Notes: generated by a model from the sequence alone, not told the origin. A DNA stretch of 64,000 bases from Flavobacterium muglaense (GCF_014305155.1 NZ_JACRUK010000018.1:1-64000); one strand, 5' to 3'; numbered from the stretch's first letter, positions 16,273 to 25,550 are shown. Translations and numbers: made by a program.

Positions 16273-16818
16273 TTATCGCTCCTCATACATTTTCAACAAC
16301 TGCGTCACTGTATTCCAATTTCTAATGGTTGCAGTAAGACTCAGTTTTTTCTCAATGTATTTTTGATCTAATCGTGTTTTCCCTGCGCCAACTGCGTATT
16401 TAATAAAAATACGGTTGCCATCAATTGAGGCCTCATCAGGTTTAAACTGACTTATTTTTAAATCATTGATATTTTCAGAACGCAATTCCTTAGAGACAAA
16501 AGCGACATATATTTTTTTAATATCTAGTTCTTTCTCCTTCAAAAAAGGATTATTCGAAAAGCATTTTTGTAAATCTTCAATTCTGATTACAATTGTTGGA
16601 ACATCATGACCAAACGCTTTAAAAATCTCTTGCTTGATTATAAAACCAATCTTTGCTGCGCTCTCTTCTTCACTATCTACAAATACATTTCCAGATTGTA
16701 TATAGGTTTCTACATTTGTGAAGCCTATTTTTTCCAAAGTAGTTTTCAATAGATCCATTTTCATCATGTTATGTCCAGAAACATTGATACCACGTAAAAG
16801 AGCGAGATGCGTTGTCAT
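16273..16818 (-). CDS. DUF1697-family protein
   Basis: This 181-residue protein has the family's opening LALLRGINVSGHNMMKM, then YIQSGNVFVDS, and a C-terminal AVGAGKTRLDQKYIEKKL and RNWNTVTQLLKM. All are characteristic of DUF1697. The family is widespread and its biochemical role is not established. The gene has its own TAnnTTTG box and converges on the diphthine-ammonia-ligase-like gene, with the palindrome between them. The start ATG is followed by the homologous TTHLALLRG. Confidence 0.88.
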   Translation of the reverse strand: MTTHLALLRGINVSGHNMMKMDLLKTTLEKIGFTNVETYIQSGNVFVDSEEESAAKIGFIIKQEIFKAFGHDVPTIVIRIEDLQKCFSNNPFLKEKELDIKKIYVAFVSKELRSENINDLKISQFKPDEASIDGNRIFIKYAVGAGKTRLDQKYIEKKLSLTATIRNWNTVTQLLKMYEER

Positions 16819-16845
16819 TTTATTTTTTGTTTTTCGTTATTGTTC

Positions 16846-16853
16846 CAAAGATA
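16846..16853 (-). promoter_or_regulatory. -7 box for the DUF1697 gene
   Basis: The minus strand reads TATCTTTG, ending 28 nt before the ATG at 16818. Confidence 0.5.
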
Positions 16854-16913
16854 TTGCGTTTGAAGTAGAATTCACAATTTTATTAGATTAGATCCAATTC
16901 TTTCGCTTTTCAG

Positions 16914-16949
16914 CAAAAAAAATCCAGAAGCAATAACGACTTCTGGATT
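16914..16949 (-). terminator. Intrinsic terminator of the YhcH-family gene
   Basis: AATCCAGAAG pairs with CTTCTGGATT around a 9-nt loop. On the minus strand a run of eight T follows the stem. Confidence 0.85.
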
Positions 16950-16971
16950 AATGAATATATTTTAATACAAT

Positions 16972-17418
16972 CTAGATTTGCACTTTCACCACAACTTTTT
17001 TCACTCTAGACGATTGTCCGTCTTGAACAGAAGGTCGATGCAAATCATCTGGAAAAAACACGGTAAACATTCCGCTAACTAATTTTATATAAGCCGTTTC
17101 TCCTTCATAAAAAGTATAATCTTTATCTAAATCACTAGTAACAACTTTTTGATTGTTCTTTGTAGTAACACCCATTAATTCAGTTCCTTCAACAATGTAC
17201 TGAATGTCAATATACTTTGTATGGCCTTCTAATACACAATCTTTTTCTTCCTTAGTATCATATTCTTGAACAATGGCAAAAACAGCTTTGTCTTCAATAT
17301 CATAAATTCCAGAAGCAATGGCAACCAAATCTGTATTTTTTATAAATTCAAATCCTTTGGTTAGTCTTTCCGTAATACCCGCATATAGCTTGTAATTTTC
17401 TATTTTATCTAGTATCAT
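16972..17418 (-). CDS. YhcH/YjgK/YiaL-family cupin-like protein
   Basis: This 148-residue protein belongs to the DUF386 beta-barrel family. Its features are GIYDIEDKAVFAIVQEYDTK, the metal-type residues of LEGHTKYIDIQYIVEGTE, and FTVFFPDDLHRPSV with its paired histidine near the C-terminus. Members act on sugars: EbgC is a mutarotase-type protein, and YhcH and YiaL sit in sialate or carbohydrate operons. Here the gene stands alone with its own terminator, so the substrate cannot be inferred. The length is typical of the family. Confidence 0.88.
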   Translation of the reverse strand: MILDKIENYKLYAGITERLTKGFEFIKNTDLVAIASGIYDIEDKAVFAIVQEYDTKEEKDCVLEGHTKYIDIQYIVEGTELMGVTTKNNQKVVTSDLDKDYTFYEGETAYIKLVSGMFTVFFPDDLHRPSVQDGQSSRVKKVVVKVQI

Positions 17419-17774
17419 TTTATATCTTTAATGGTTGTGTCTAATATATTGCTTTTGCAAAAATGTGAAAAATTATCGTTTTGTTAGACATATGAACGGT
17501 TTTTATTTTAGCTGTTTTTTGAAATTTTGTTTAAAAACAAAAGCAATACATTTTTACTTTTCGATAATCTATAGATTTCAACCCTAAAATTATGATTTTG
17601 AATAAAACCAGCCATTCCCGTACCTTAGATTCAATCGATCCTATTTCCAAATTTCCAAACAAAAAACTATCTTCGCTTCATCAAATTAAAAATCCGTTTT
17701 AATCCGCGTTTTTTTGTCATCTCGAGCGCAGTCGAGAGAAGTCAATCCGTTTGATTCGCGTCCAAACCAAATAA
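17419..17774. other. Intergenic stretch upstream of recG
   Basis: No reading frame with protein-like features is present. It contains the leader of the YhcH gene and, close to recG, a short dispersed repeat at 17714-17738. Confidence 0.4.
17714..17738 (+). repeat. TCGAG-type dispersed repeat, copy 1
   Basis: TTGTCA is followed 3 nt later by TCGAGCGCAGTCGAGA. The core has CTCGA/TCGAG symmetry. A second copy in the same orientation follows recG at 19932-19954. Similar sequences are common between genes in flavobacteria (from memory). Confidence 0.6.
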
Positions 17775-19880
17775 ATGAACAACCTCCTACTTACTCCCAT
17801 TGAATACTTAAAAGGCGTTGGTCCCAATCGGGGCGAGCTACTTCGTAAGGAATTGGGAATTCATAAGTATCTGGATTTAATTAATTTTTACCCCAACCGC
17901 TATATTGATCGCACCCGTTATTACAAAATCAACGAGTTGCAAAACAATGTGGCCGAGGTACAAATCATTGGTAAAATTATCAATGTAAAAACGGTTGAAT
18001 TTGGCAAAGGAAGAAAACGCCTTGTAGCCACTTTTGTGGATGATACAGGACAATTAGAACTCGTATGGTTTCAAGGACATAAGTGGGTTCGCGAATTACT
18101 AAAAATCAATGAAGTTTGCGTAATTTTTGGAAAATGCACGTCGTTTAACGGCATGTACAATATGGCACATCCTGAGATCGAATTGCTTAGCGAACATGAA
18201 AAAAGCTTGCGATCAGCGATGCAGCCTGTGTATCCTTCGACAGAAAAGCTAACTAATCGTGGGATTTCAAACCGTACGATTAACAAAATAATGCAACAGC
18301 TATTTATAGAAACGCATACGTTGTTTACCGAAACATTACCTGATTATTTGATTGCTGAATTAAAGCTAATCTCTAAAAGAGACGCCTTAATCAACATCCA
18401 TTTCCCTAAAAGCAGTGACGCTTTGGCGAAAGCCCAATTCCGATTAAAGTTTGAAGAATTGTTCTTTATTCAGTTGCAATTAATTACTAAAAACCTGATT
18501 CAGAAACACAAGATAAAAGGACATCCTTTTACAGTTGTGGGCGAATTTTTTAATAATTTTTATCAAAATCACTTGCCGTTTTCTCTCACGGGAGCACAAA
18601 AAAGAGTGATTAAGGAAATAAGAACCGATATGGGTACCAATGCCCAAATGAACCGATTGTTACAAGGTGATGTAGGATCTGGTAAAACAATCGTAGCTTT
18701 TATGACCATGTTATTAGCACTAGACAACGGTTTTCAAGCTTGTTTGATGGCACCTACAGAAATTTTGGCTAACCAGCATTTTATAGGACTAACTGAACTT
18801 GCTGCTCCGTTAAATATCAACATAAAATTATTAACGGGCTCGAGTAAAACCGTTGCCCGTAGAAAAATTCATGAAGAACTTGAAGATGGAAGTCTGCAAA
18901 TATTAATTGGGACTCACGCTTTACTAGAGGACAAAGTAAAATTTAAAAATCTAGGATTGGCTGTTATTGATGAGCAACATCGTTTTGGAGTGGAACAACG
19001 CTCTAAATTATGGAAAAAAAACACCATTCCGCCACACGTTTTAGTGATGACTGCTACTCCTATTCCTAGAACTTTAGCGATGAGTTTGTACGGTGATCTG
19101 GATATTTCCGTAATTGATGAACTGCCTCCTGGTCGTAAGCCCATTCAAACGGTACATCGCTATGACAGTAACCGTTTAAAGGTTTGGAAATTCATTCGTG
19201 ATCAGATCGCCATAGGACGCCAAATCTACATTGTATATCCGTTAATTCAGGAATCGGAGAAAATGGATTTTAAAGATTTAATGGACGGTTACGAGAGTAT
19301 TTCGCGTGATTTTCCGTTACCTCAATATGCCATTTCTATTTTGCACGGAAAAATGAAACCTGCAGATAAAGATGCTGAAATGAAACGCTTTAGCGAAGGT
19401 AAAACCAATATTATGGTAGCAACAACCGTAATTGAAGTTGGTGTCAATGTTCCTAATGCTTCGGTGATGATTATCGAAAGTGCCGAACGTTTTGGACTCT
19501 CACAACTGCACCAATTGCGCGGTCGCGTGGGTCGTGGTGCCGATCAAAGTTATTGCATACTGATGACCAGCCATAAATTAAGTTCAGACAGTAAAACCCG
19601 TATGGAAACAATGGTGAGTACTAACGATGGTTTTGAAATTGCCGAAGTGGATCTAAAACTTCGTGGTCCTGGAAACTTAATGGGAACCCAACAAAGTGGT
19701 GTGCTCAACCTTCAAATTGCTGATATTGTGAAGGATCGAGACATTTTGGCGCTAGCCAGAAACTATGCCATGAAAATATTAAAAGAAGATGCACCGCTCG
19801 AAAAACCAGAACACGCAAGCCTTAGAGCAGTTTATATCGAACTTACCAAAAAGAAAAACATCTGGAATTACATTAGTTAG
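17775..19880 (+). CDS. recG: ATP-dependent DNA helicase RecG
   Basis: RecG (701 aa) remodels stalled forks and branches Holliday junctions. The N-terminal wedge domain opens LTPIEYLKGVGPNRGELLRKE and contains the OB-fold (VAEVQIIGKIINVKTVEFG). The superfamily 2 motor follows: Walker A LLQGDVGSGKTIVAF near residue 290, DEQH in VIDEQHRFGVEQRSKLW, TATPIPRTLAMSLYGDLD, then IMVATTVIEVGVNVPNASVM and QLRGRVGRG in the second lobe. The C-terminus ends with the short wedge-contacting helix region. It appears to be monocistronic and is flanked on both sides by the TCGAG-type repeat. Confidence 0.95.
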   Translation: MNNLLLTPIEYLKGVGPNRGELLRKELGIHKYLDLINFYPNRYIDRTRYYKINELQNNVAEVQIIGKIINVKTVEFGKGRKRLVATFVDDTGQLELVWFQGHKWVRELLKINEVCVIFGKCTSFNGMYNMAHPEIELLSEHEKSLRSAMQPVYPSTEKLTNRGISNRTINKIMQQLFIETHTLFTETLPDYLIAELKLISKRDALINIHFPKSSDALAKAQFRLKFEELFFIQLQLITKNLIQKHKIKGHPFTVVGEFFNNFYQNHLPFSLTGAQKRVIKEIRTDMGTNAQMNRLLQGDVGSGKTIVAFMTMLLALDNGFQACLMAPTEILANQHFIGLTELAAPLNINIKLLTGSSKTVARRKIHEELEDGSLQILIGTHALLEDKVKFKNLGLAVIDEQHRFGVEQRSKLWKKNTIPPHVLVMTATPIPRTLAMSLYGDLDISVIDELPPGRKPIQTVHRYDSNRLKVWKFIRDQIAIGRQIYIVYPLIQESEKMDFKDLMDGYESISRDFPLPQYAISILHGKMKPADKDAEMKRFSEGKTNIMVATTVIEVGVNVPNASVMIIESAERFGLSQLHQLRGRVGRGADQSYCILMTSHKLSSDSKTRMETMVSTNDGFEIAEVDLKLRGPGNLMGTQQSGVLNLQIADIVKDRDILALARNYAMKILKEDAPLEKPEHASLRAVYIELTKKKNIWNYIS

Positions 19881-19931
19881 TTTTAGATCATTCCAATCCA
19901 TTTTTCCTTCCCTTTTTTTAAAATCTGATTT

Positions 19932-19954
19932 TTGTCAAATCGAGCGCAGTCGAG
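19932..19954 (+). repeat. TCGAG-type dispersed repeat, copy 2
   Basis: TTGTCA is followed by TCGAGCGCAGTCGAGA, the same core and orientation as copy 1 before recG. Confidence 0.6.
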
Positions 19955-20503
19955 ATGCAATCGTGGTTCTAAACTATGCTCGAACTACCGATTCAACTGT
20001 TTTATAAATAGTATTGGTATAAGTAATCTGTTATAAGACAAACTGTAATTTACCATTTATCTTCACTCTTATTTACTTCGTTTATTTTTAATAATTACTC
20101 TAATTTAGAATAACACTCATAACTCTATCCTCTAAGTTATTAGCTTCCTTTTTATCGAATTCTTCTCTTCTCACCTCTTTCTTGCTTTACAAACAACATA
20201 AGATTAATCTTAATTATTTTAAAAGTGCCATTTTTTTTAATTTTATTTCAGTTGGTATTTTACTTTGAAAAAATATTCCTTTTGCATTTAATAACTTCTT
20301 ATAATTAAGTTTAAAAAGCAACGCCAAGCGCCGAAAAACATGACAAAAACAAAACAAAATCTTTATTTACAACTACTTACAAATAGCTTAAAATCTACAT
20401 TATTGCGAATATACTTTTTTAATAAAAAACGAATATTTAACGAACGTTCGCTTGTTTTGTAAATATATATTCTTTAGCATTGTACTATAAATCTATAAGC
20501 ACG
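19955..20503. other. AT-rich leader region of the glyoxylate genes
   Basis: No credible gene is present. The stretch is very AT-rich and is presumably the promoter and control region of aceB. Its one striking element is the palindrome at 20441-20450. No clean TAnnTTTG box with a -33 partner was found close to the start. Confidence 0.4.
20441..20450. promoter_or_regulatory. CGAACGTTCG palindrome upstream of aceB (operator candidate)
   Basis: This 10-bp perfect palindrome with near-symmetric flanks (TTAA on the left, CTTG on the right) lies 54 nt before the malate synthase start. Its placement and GC-rich symmetry in an AT-rich leader fit a dimeric repressor site such as that of a TetR-type protein. 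The regulator is not identified. Confidence 0.4.
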
Positions 20504-22102
20504 ATGAAAGACACATTTTTAAAACAATCGAAAATTAACTTTTCAAATGAGGTTACTAATTATTATCCAGAAATTCTAACTGATGATGCATTAGCATTTA
20601 TAACCGCATTGCATGAAAAATTCAACAGCCAAAGACTAGAACTATTAAAAGCAAGAGTTGCGCAGCAAGTCATTTTTGATAGCGGAAAGTTCCCTGAGTT
20701 TCCTAAAGAAACTACTGATATAAGAAATTCTGATTGGACTGCAGGAACAATTCCGCATGATTTACAAGACAGACGTGTAGAAATCACAGGCCCTGTAGAC
20801 CGAAAAATGATTATCAATGCATTAAATTCAGGCGCTAAAACATTCATGGCCGATTTAGAAGACAGCACAGCTCCTTCTTGGAAAAACGCCATAAGTGGTC
20901 AACAAAACTTAATTGATGCCAATAAAAAAACCATTTCGTTAATTGATACACAACGCAATAAATCATATACCTTAAATCAAGAAACAGCCGTTTTATTAGT
21001 TAGACCTAGAGGATTACATTTAGACGAAAGACACCTTTTAATTAACAATGAAATAGCTTCGGGAAGTTTAGTTGACTTTGGATTGTATGTTTTTCACAAC
21101 ACACAAATCATGTTAAAAAGCGGCACTGCTCCTTATTTTTATTTACCCAAATTAGAGCATTACCTAGAAGCGCGCTGGTGGAACCAAGTATTTGAATTTG
21201 CTCAAGAATATCTAGAAGTGCCAAAAGGAACTTTTAAAGCAACGGTTTTAGTCGAAACAATTACTGCTAGTTTTCAGTTAGACGAAATTATTTATGAATT
21301 GAAAGATCATATTGTCGGTTTGAATTGTGGCCGTTGGGATTACATATTTTCATATATCAAGAAATTTAGAAACCACCCCAATTTTGTAGTTCCTAACCGC
21401 GATCAAGTAACCATGACTACACCCTTTATGGATGCGTATTCTAAATTGGTTATTCAGCGTTGCCACAAAAGAGGCATTCTTGCGATAGGCGGCATGGCTG
21501 CTCAAATTCCGATTAAAAATGACGAAGCATCAAATGCTGCCGCTTTAGAAAAAGTTCGAAAAGACAAAGAGCGCGAAGTTAAAAACGGGCACGATGGAAC
21601 TTGGGTGGCACACCCTGCACTAGTTGCGGTTGCTATGGCTGAATTCAACAAACACATGCCAACACCAAACCAATTGCACATTACACGTGACGACGTTCAT
21701 ATTACTGAGCAAGATTTGGTCGCTATTCCTGAAGGAACTGTGAGCGAAGCCGGAATTAGAAAAAATATCAACGTAGGTATTTTGTACACCGAAGCTTGGT
21801 TGAGAGGCCATGGAGCTGTAGCGCTCTATAATTTAATGGAAGATGCCGCTACTGCCGAAATTTCAAGAACACAAGTCTGGCAATGGTTGAAAAACGAAGT
21901 AAAACTGGAAGACGGGCGCACATTCGACCTGAAATTATACAAAGAATTACTATCTGATGAAGTGGCTAAAATTACTGCTGAAATTGGAGCAGAAAACAGT
22001 ACGAAAAGCAAATTAAAATTGGCTATTTCACTTTTTGATGAATTGGTCATTGCAGAAAATTTCGAAGAATTTCTAACACTACCCGCTTACAAATACATAT
22101 AA
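20504..22102 (+). CDS. aceB: Malate synthase A
   Basis: This enzyme condenses glyoxylate with acetyl-CoA to give malate, the second step of the glyoxylate shunt. It has 532 residues from MKDTFLKQ, matching the length of E. coli AceB. Diagnostic segments are the N-terminal VEITGPVDRKMIINALNSGA, the active-site region TFMADLEDSTAPSWKN, RPRGLHLDERH, ETITASFQLDEIIYELKDH, and GLNCGRWDYIFSYIKKF with the catalytic arginine and acidic residues. Further on are AHPALVAVAMAEF and the general acid region LYNLMEDAATAEISRTQVWQW. A TTG eight codons upstream also opens the frame, but the ATG is preferred. Isocitrate lyase follows after 73 nt. Confidence 0.95.
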   Translation: MKDTFLKQSKINFSNEVTNYYPEILTDDALAFITALHEKFNSQRLELLKARVAQQVIFDSGKFPEFPKETTDIRNSDWTAGTIPHDLQDRRVEITGPVDRKMIINALNSGAKTFMADLEDSTAPSWKNAISGQQNLIDANKKTISLIDTQRNKSYTLNQETAVLLVRPRGLHLDERHLLINNEIASGSLVDFGLYVFHNTQIMLKSGTAPYFYLPKLEHYLEARWWNQVFEFAQEYLEVPKGTFKATVLVETITASFQLDEIIYELKDHIVGLNCGRWDYIFSYIKKFRNHPNFVVPNRDQVTMTTPFMDAYSKLVIQRCHKRGILAIGGMAAQIPIKNDEASNAAALEKVRKDKEREVKNGHDGTWVAHPALVAVAMAEFNKHMPTPNQLHITRDDVHITEQDLVAIPEGTVSEAGIRKNINVGILYTEAWLRGHGAVALYNLMEDAATAEISRTQVWQWLKNEVKLEDGRTFDLKLYKELLSDEVAKITAEIGAENSTKSKLKLAISLFDELVIAENFEEFLTLPAYKYI

Positions 22103-22110
22103 AAAAAACA

Positions 22111-22141
22111 ATCCTGCGATTGCGGTCACAATCAACAGGAT
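22111..22141 (+). promoter_or_regulatory. Stem-loop between aceB and aceA
   Basis: ATCCTG pairs with CAGGAT and, inside, GATTG with CAATC around a 6-nt loop. No T-run follows, so it is more likely a processing or mRNA-stability element than a terminator. Confidence 0.5.
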
Positions 22142-22175
22142 CTAATTATTAACAAACAATAACTAACACAAAATT

Positions 22176-23801
22176 ATGAAAAATTTAGAACAAAGTAATT
22201 ATAGTTCTGCTTTGCAAACTGTAAAAGATTTAAAAGCGAAATACGGAGCTACTTGGAACGCTATTAATCCTGAAAGCGCCGCAAGAATGGTTACTCAAAA
22301 TCGTTTTAAAACAGGCCTTGATATTGCAAAATATACTGCAGCTATCATGCGAAAAGACATGGCTGAATATGATGCCAATGCCTCAAACTACACACAATCA
22401 CTAGGTTCTTGGCATGGTTTTGTTGCCCAACAAAACATTATTGCCGTAAAGAAACACCATAAAACAACCAACAAAAGATACATCTACTTATCAGGATGGA
22501 TGGTTGCTGCTTTGCGTTCAGAATTTGGACCTTTGCCAGATCAATCAATGCACGAAAAAACAACTGTTCCTGCTTTGATAAAAGAAATTTACGATTTTTT
22601 ACGCCAAGCTGATGCGATTGAATTGAATGATTTATTCAGAAGACTAGAAAAAGGAGAAGACGTACAAGATCAAATCGATAATTTTGAAACACACATCGTT
22701 CCAATTATTGCTGATATTGACGCCGGTTTCGGAAACGAAGAAGCAACTTATTTGCTAACTAAAAAAATGATTGAAGCAGGAGCTTGCGCAATTCAAATTG
22801 AAAACCAAGTTTCGGATGCAAAACAATGCGGTCACCAAGACGGAAAAGTAACAGTACCGCACGAAGATTTCCTTTCGAAAATTAATGCCATACGTTATGC
22901 TTTTTTAGAGCTAGGAATCGAAGACGGAATCATCGTTGCTAGAACCGATTCAGAAGGCGCTAGTTTGACTCAAAAGTTACCCGTAAGCACAGAACCAGGC
23001 GATTTAGCATCGCAATACCTAGCATTTGTTGATGCCGAAGAAATTGATATTCAAGATGCTCTTGAAGATGATGTATTACTAAAAAGAGATGGTAAGTTAG
23101 TACGTCCGGTACGTTTGCCAAATGGCTTGTACCAATTTAAAGAAGGAACAAATATTGACCGAGTTGTTTTAGACTGTATCACGAGTTTGCAAAACGGAGC
23201 CGATCTTTTATGGATTGAAACACCTACGCCAAATGTGAAACAAATTGCACACATGGTAAATAGAATTAGAGAAGTAGTACCTACAGCCAAATTGGTGTAC
23301 AACAACTCTCCTTCTTTTAACTGGACATTAAATTTCCGTAATCAAGCGTATGATGAAATGCTTGCAAATGGTGAAGACATGACTAATTATGACAGAAGCT
23401 CGTTAATGGATGTTAAATATGACGATTCGGATTTATGTCGTCGTGCAGATGCAAAAATCAGTACTTTCCAACTGGATAGTTCAAGAGAAGCAGGTATTTT
23501 CCACCACTTAATTACGTTGCCTACTTACCATACAACTGCGCTTCACATGAATGATTTAACGCAGGGATACTACGGAGAGCAAGGAATGTTGGCTTACGTA
23601 AAAGGCGTTCAAAGACAGGAAATTCGTAAAGGAGTAGCTTGTGTAAAACACCAAAGAATGGCGGGATCAAACCTAGGTGATGATCACAAAACGTTCTTTG
23701 CTGGAGATAAAGCTTTAAAAGCCGATGGTGCAAAAAACACCAGCGATCAGTTCGAAAGCAAAAAAACGGTAGCAAAACCTGAATTAGTACTACAAAATTA
23801 A
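22176..23801 (+). CDS. aceA: Isocitrate lyase
   Basis: This enzyme cleaves isocitrate to succinate and glyoxylate. At 541 residues it belongs to the longer form known in some bacteria and fungi rather than the 434-residue E. coli form; the extra length includes an insertion near residues 270-330. The catalytic loop KQCGHQDGK lies near residue 214 (the usual KKCGH with Gln for the second Lys). Other conserved segments are PIIADIDAGFGNEEATYLL, AIQIENQVSDAKQ, VARTDSEGASL, DLLWIETPTPN and YNNSPSFNW. It follows aceB and ends at a strong terminator. Confidence 0.95.
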   Translation: MKNLEQSNYSSALQTVKDLKAKYGATWNAINPESAARMVTQNRFKTGLDIAKYTAAIMRKDMAEYDANASNYTQSLGSWHGFVAQQNIIAVKKHHKTTNKRYIYLSGWMVAALRSEFGPLPDQSMHEKTTVPALIKEIYDFLRQADAIELNDLFRRLEKGEDVQDQIDNFETHIVPIIADIDAGFGNEEATYLLTKKMIEAGACAIQIENQVSDAKQCGHQDGKVTVPHEDFLSKINAIRYAFLELGIEDGIIVARTDSEGASLTQKLPVSTEPGDLASQYLAFVDAEEIDIQDALEDDVLLKRDGKLVRPVRLPNGLYQFKEGTNIDRVVLDCITSLQNGADLLWIETPTPNVKQIAHMVNRIREVVPTAKLVYNNSPSFNWTLNFRNQAYDEMLANGEDMTNYDRSSLMDVKYDDSDLCRRADAKISTFQLDSSREAGIFHHLITLPTYHTTALHMNDLTQGYYGEQGMLAYVKGVQRQEIRKGVACVKHQRMAGSNLGDDHKTFFAGDKALKADGAKNTSDQFESKKTVAKPELVLQN

Positions 23802-23821
23802 TTGACACTTTTATTGAAAAT

Positions 23822-23850
23822 AAAGGCAACATGGAATCATGTTGCCTTTT
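23822..23850 (+). terminator. Intrinsic terminator after aceA
   Basis: AAAGGCAACATG pairs perfectly with CATGTTGCCTTT around a 4-nt loop, followed by T residues. Confidence 0.85.
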
Positions 23851-23891
23851 CTAATTCGATCTATTAAACCAAGTCCTTTAAAAATATAATT

Positions 23892-24371
23892 ATGTTTACA
23901 ACCGCAGATCTTTGGGATGAACACGAAACACATTTGACTTGCGCGGATCCCATTTTTAACCATTTTGGTACCAAAAAAACATTTTCGGGACAGATAATTA
24001 CGTTACAATTATTTGAAGACAATTCCTTAGTTCGCAAACAATTAGAAAGCGACGGAACTGGAAAAGTACTCTTAATTGATGGCGGTGGCTCGCTCCGTTG
24101 TGCCTTAATTGGTGATCAATTAGCTACTTTAGCCATACAAAACAATTGGGAAGGCATAATTGTAAATGGATCTATCCGGGATAGTAGCATCATAAACACA
24201 ATGAATATAGGGATTAAGGCTTTAAACACTACTCCCGTGAAAAGCATCAAGCGCAATCAGGGGCAAACAGGCGTTTCAGTACAATTTGGAAGCACCACTT
24301 TTATTCCAGATCATTACATCTATGCTGACGCGGACGGAATTCTGGTAAGCCAACTTAATTTATTAAAATAA
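23892..24371 (+). CDS. RraA/HMG-aldolase-fold protein
   Basis: This 159-residue protein has the family core: DLWDEHETHLTCADPIFNHFG at the N-terminus, then VLLIDGGGSLRCALIGDQLATLA, GIIVNGSIRDSSII with the metal/substrate-binding Arg-Asp pair, and a C-terminal YIYADADGILVS. In E. coli RraA inhibits RNase E. Closely related proteins are 4-hydroxy-4-methyl-2-oxoglutarate or oxaloacetate aldolases. Sitting between isocitrate lyase and an alanine-glyoxylate-type aminotransferase, a metabolic role in 2-oxo-acid handling is at least as likely as RNase control. The aminotransferase gene starts 6 nt after its stop, so the two are co-transcribed. Confidence 0.85.
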   Translation: MFTTADLWDEHETHLTCADPIFNHFGTKKTFSGQIITLQLFEDNSLVRKQLESDGTGKVLLIDGGGSLRCALIGDQLATLAIQNNWEGIIVNGSIRDSSIINTMNIGIKALNTTPVKSIKRNQGQTGVSVQFGSTTFIPDHYIYADADGILVSQLNLLK

Positions 24372-24377
24372 AGAACT

Positions 24378-25550
24378 ATGAAAGCGAGAAAATTATTAAT
24401 GATTCCTGGTCCAATCGAATTTGAACCAGCTATTTTACAAGCGATGGCAATACCAACAACGAGTCACGTCGCACCTAATTTTATTGAAACTTTTGGCAAT
24501 AGCCTCGAATTGATGAGAACAGTTTGGAAAGCACCAAAAGGGCAACCGTTCATCATTGCCGGTACAGGTACATTAGCAATGGATATGGCTGCAGCCAATC
24601 TCATCGAGCAAGGAGATAATGTGTTGGTTATTTCTTCGGGTTATTTTGGGCAACGTTATAAAGATATTTTAGATCGTTCTGGTGCTAACACAACACTTTT
24701 AGAAGCACCTTTAGGCGAAAACACACCTCTTGAAACTATTGAAGCAGCACTAAAAACAAAATCATACAAAGCACTAACTCTTACACAGGTAGATACTTCG
24801 ACAGGAATATTAATCGATCCAAAACCCATTGCTGAATTGGCAAAAAAATATGATGTATTAACTATTGTAGATGGCGTATGTTCAGTAGCTGCAGAGGAAT
24901 TAAATCAAGACGAATGGGGACTTGACGTTGTTTTAACAGCTTCTCAAAAAGCGGTTGGAGTACCACCAGGATTAGCTTTATTAATGGTATCCGAAAAAGC
25001 AATGAATGTTTGGAAAAACCGAAAAACAGCTGTTCCAAATTACTATGCTGACTGGAGTAATTGGTTGCCAGTTATGCAAGCGTATGAAGATCGTAGACCT
25101 TCCTATTTTGGGACACCAGCGGTAAACTTGGTCGTAGCCTTAGAGACAAGCTTGAAAATCATCTGTAAAGAAGGCATGGATAAAAGAGTAAAAAGACATC
25201 TCGATTTAGCCAAAGCTTTTAGAGCAGCAATCACAGCGTTGAACTTAAAAACATTACCTACTACAGCCTTAGCTGCTAATACCTTAACTGCAATCTATTA
25301 TCCTGAAGGAATTGATGGCGCAGCATTTAATGCTAAAATGAATGACAACGATATTATTATTGCTGGTGGTTTATTGCCTGATATTAAAGCAACCTATTTC
25401 AGAATTGGTCATATGGGTTCAGTCTCTGCCAATGATCTTATGGCTGTTTTAGGAGCTCTGGAACGAACTTTAGCGCAGCTAGGACACGCTTTTGAAATTG
25501 GAAAAGGGTTACAAACGTTTCAAACGGAAATACTAAAATTAAATCCATAA
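24378..25550 (+). CDS. PLP-dependent alanine-glyoxylate/serine-type aminotransferase
   Basis: This 390-residue class V aminotransferase opens RKLLMIPGPIEFEPAILQAM, the typical AGT start. GTGTLAMDMAAANL serves phosphate binding, VDGVCSVAAEEL contains the PLP-nitrogen Asp, and ASQKAVGVPPG near residue 190 supplies the Schiff-base lysine. The C-terminal FRIGHMGSVSANDL binds the substrate carboxylate. Family members transfer an amino group from alanine or serine to glyoxylate, giving glycine. Its place directly after the glyoxylate-shunt genes supports glyoxylate as the substrate. A terminator follows. Confidence 0.9.
   Translation: MKARKLLMIPGPIEFEPAILQAMAIPTTSHVAPNFIETFGNSLELMRTVWKAPKGQPFIIAGTGTLAMDMAAANLIEQGDNVLVISSGYFGQRYKDILDRSGANTTLLEAPLGENTPLETIEAALKTKSYKALTLTQVDTSTGILIDPKPIAELAKKYDVLTIVDGVCSVAAEELNQDEWGLDVVLTASQKAVGVPPGLALLMVSEKAMNVWKNRKTAVPNYYADWSNWLPVMQAYEDRRPSYFGTPAVNLVVALETSLKIICKEGMDKRVKRHLDLAKAFRAAITALNLKTLPTTALAANTLTAIYYPEGIDGAAFNAKMNDNDIIIAGGLLPDIKATYFRIGHMGSVSANDLMAVLGALERTLAQLGHAFEIGKGLQTFQTEILKLNP

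Noticed and set aside
19789..20007. Open frame overlapping the end of recG
   Set aside because: It lies in another frame of recG and runs through the TCGAG repeat; the composition is not protein-like.
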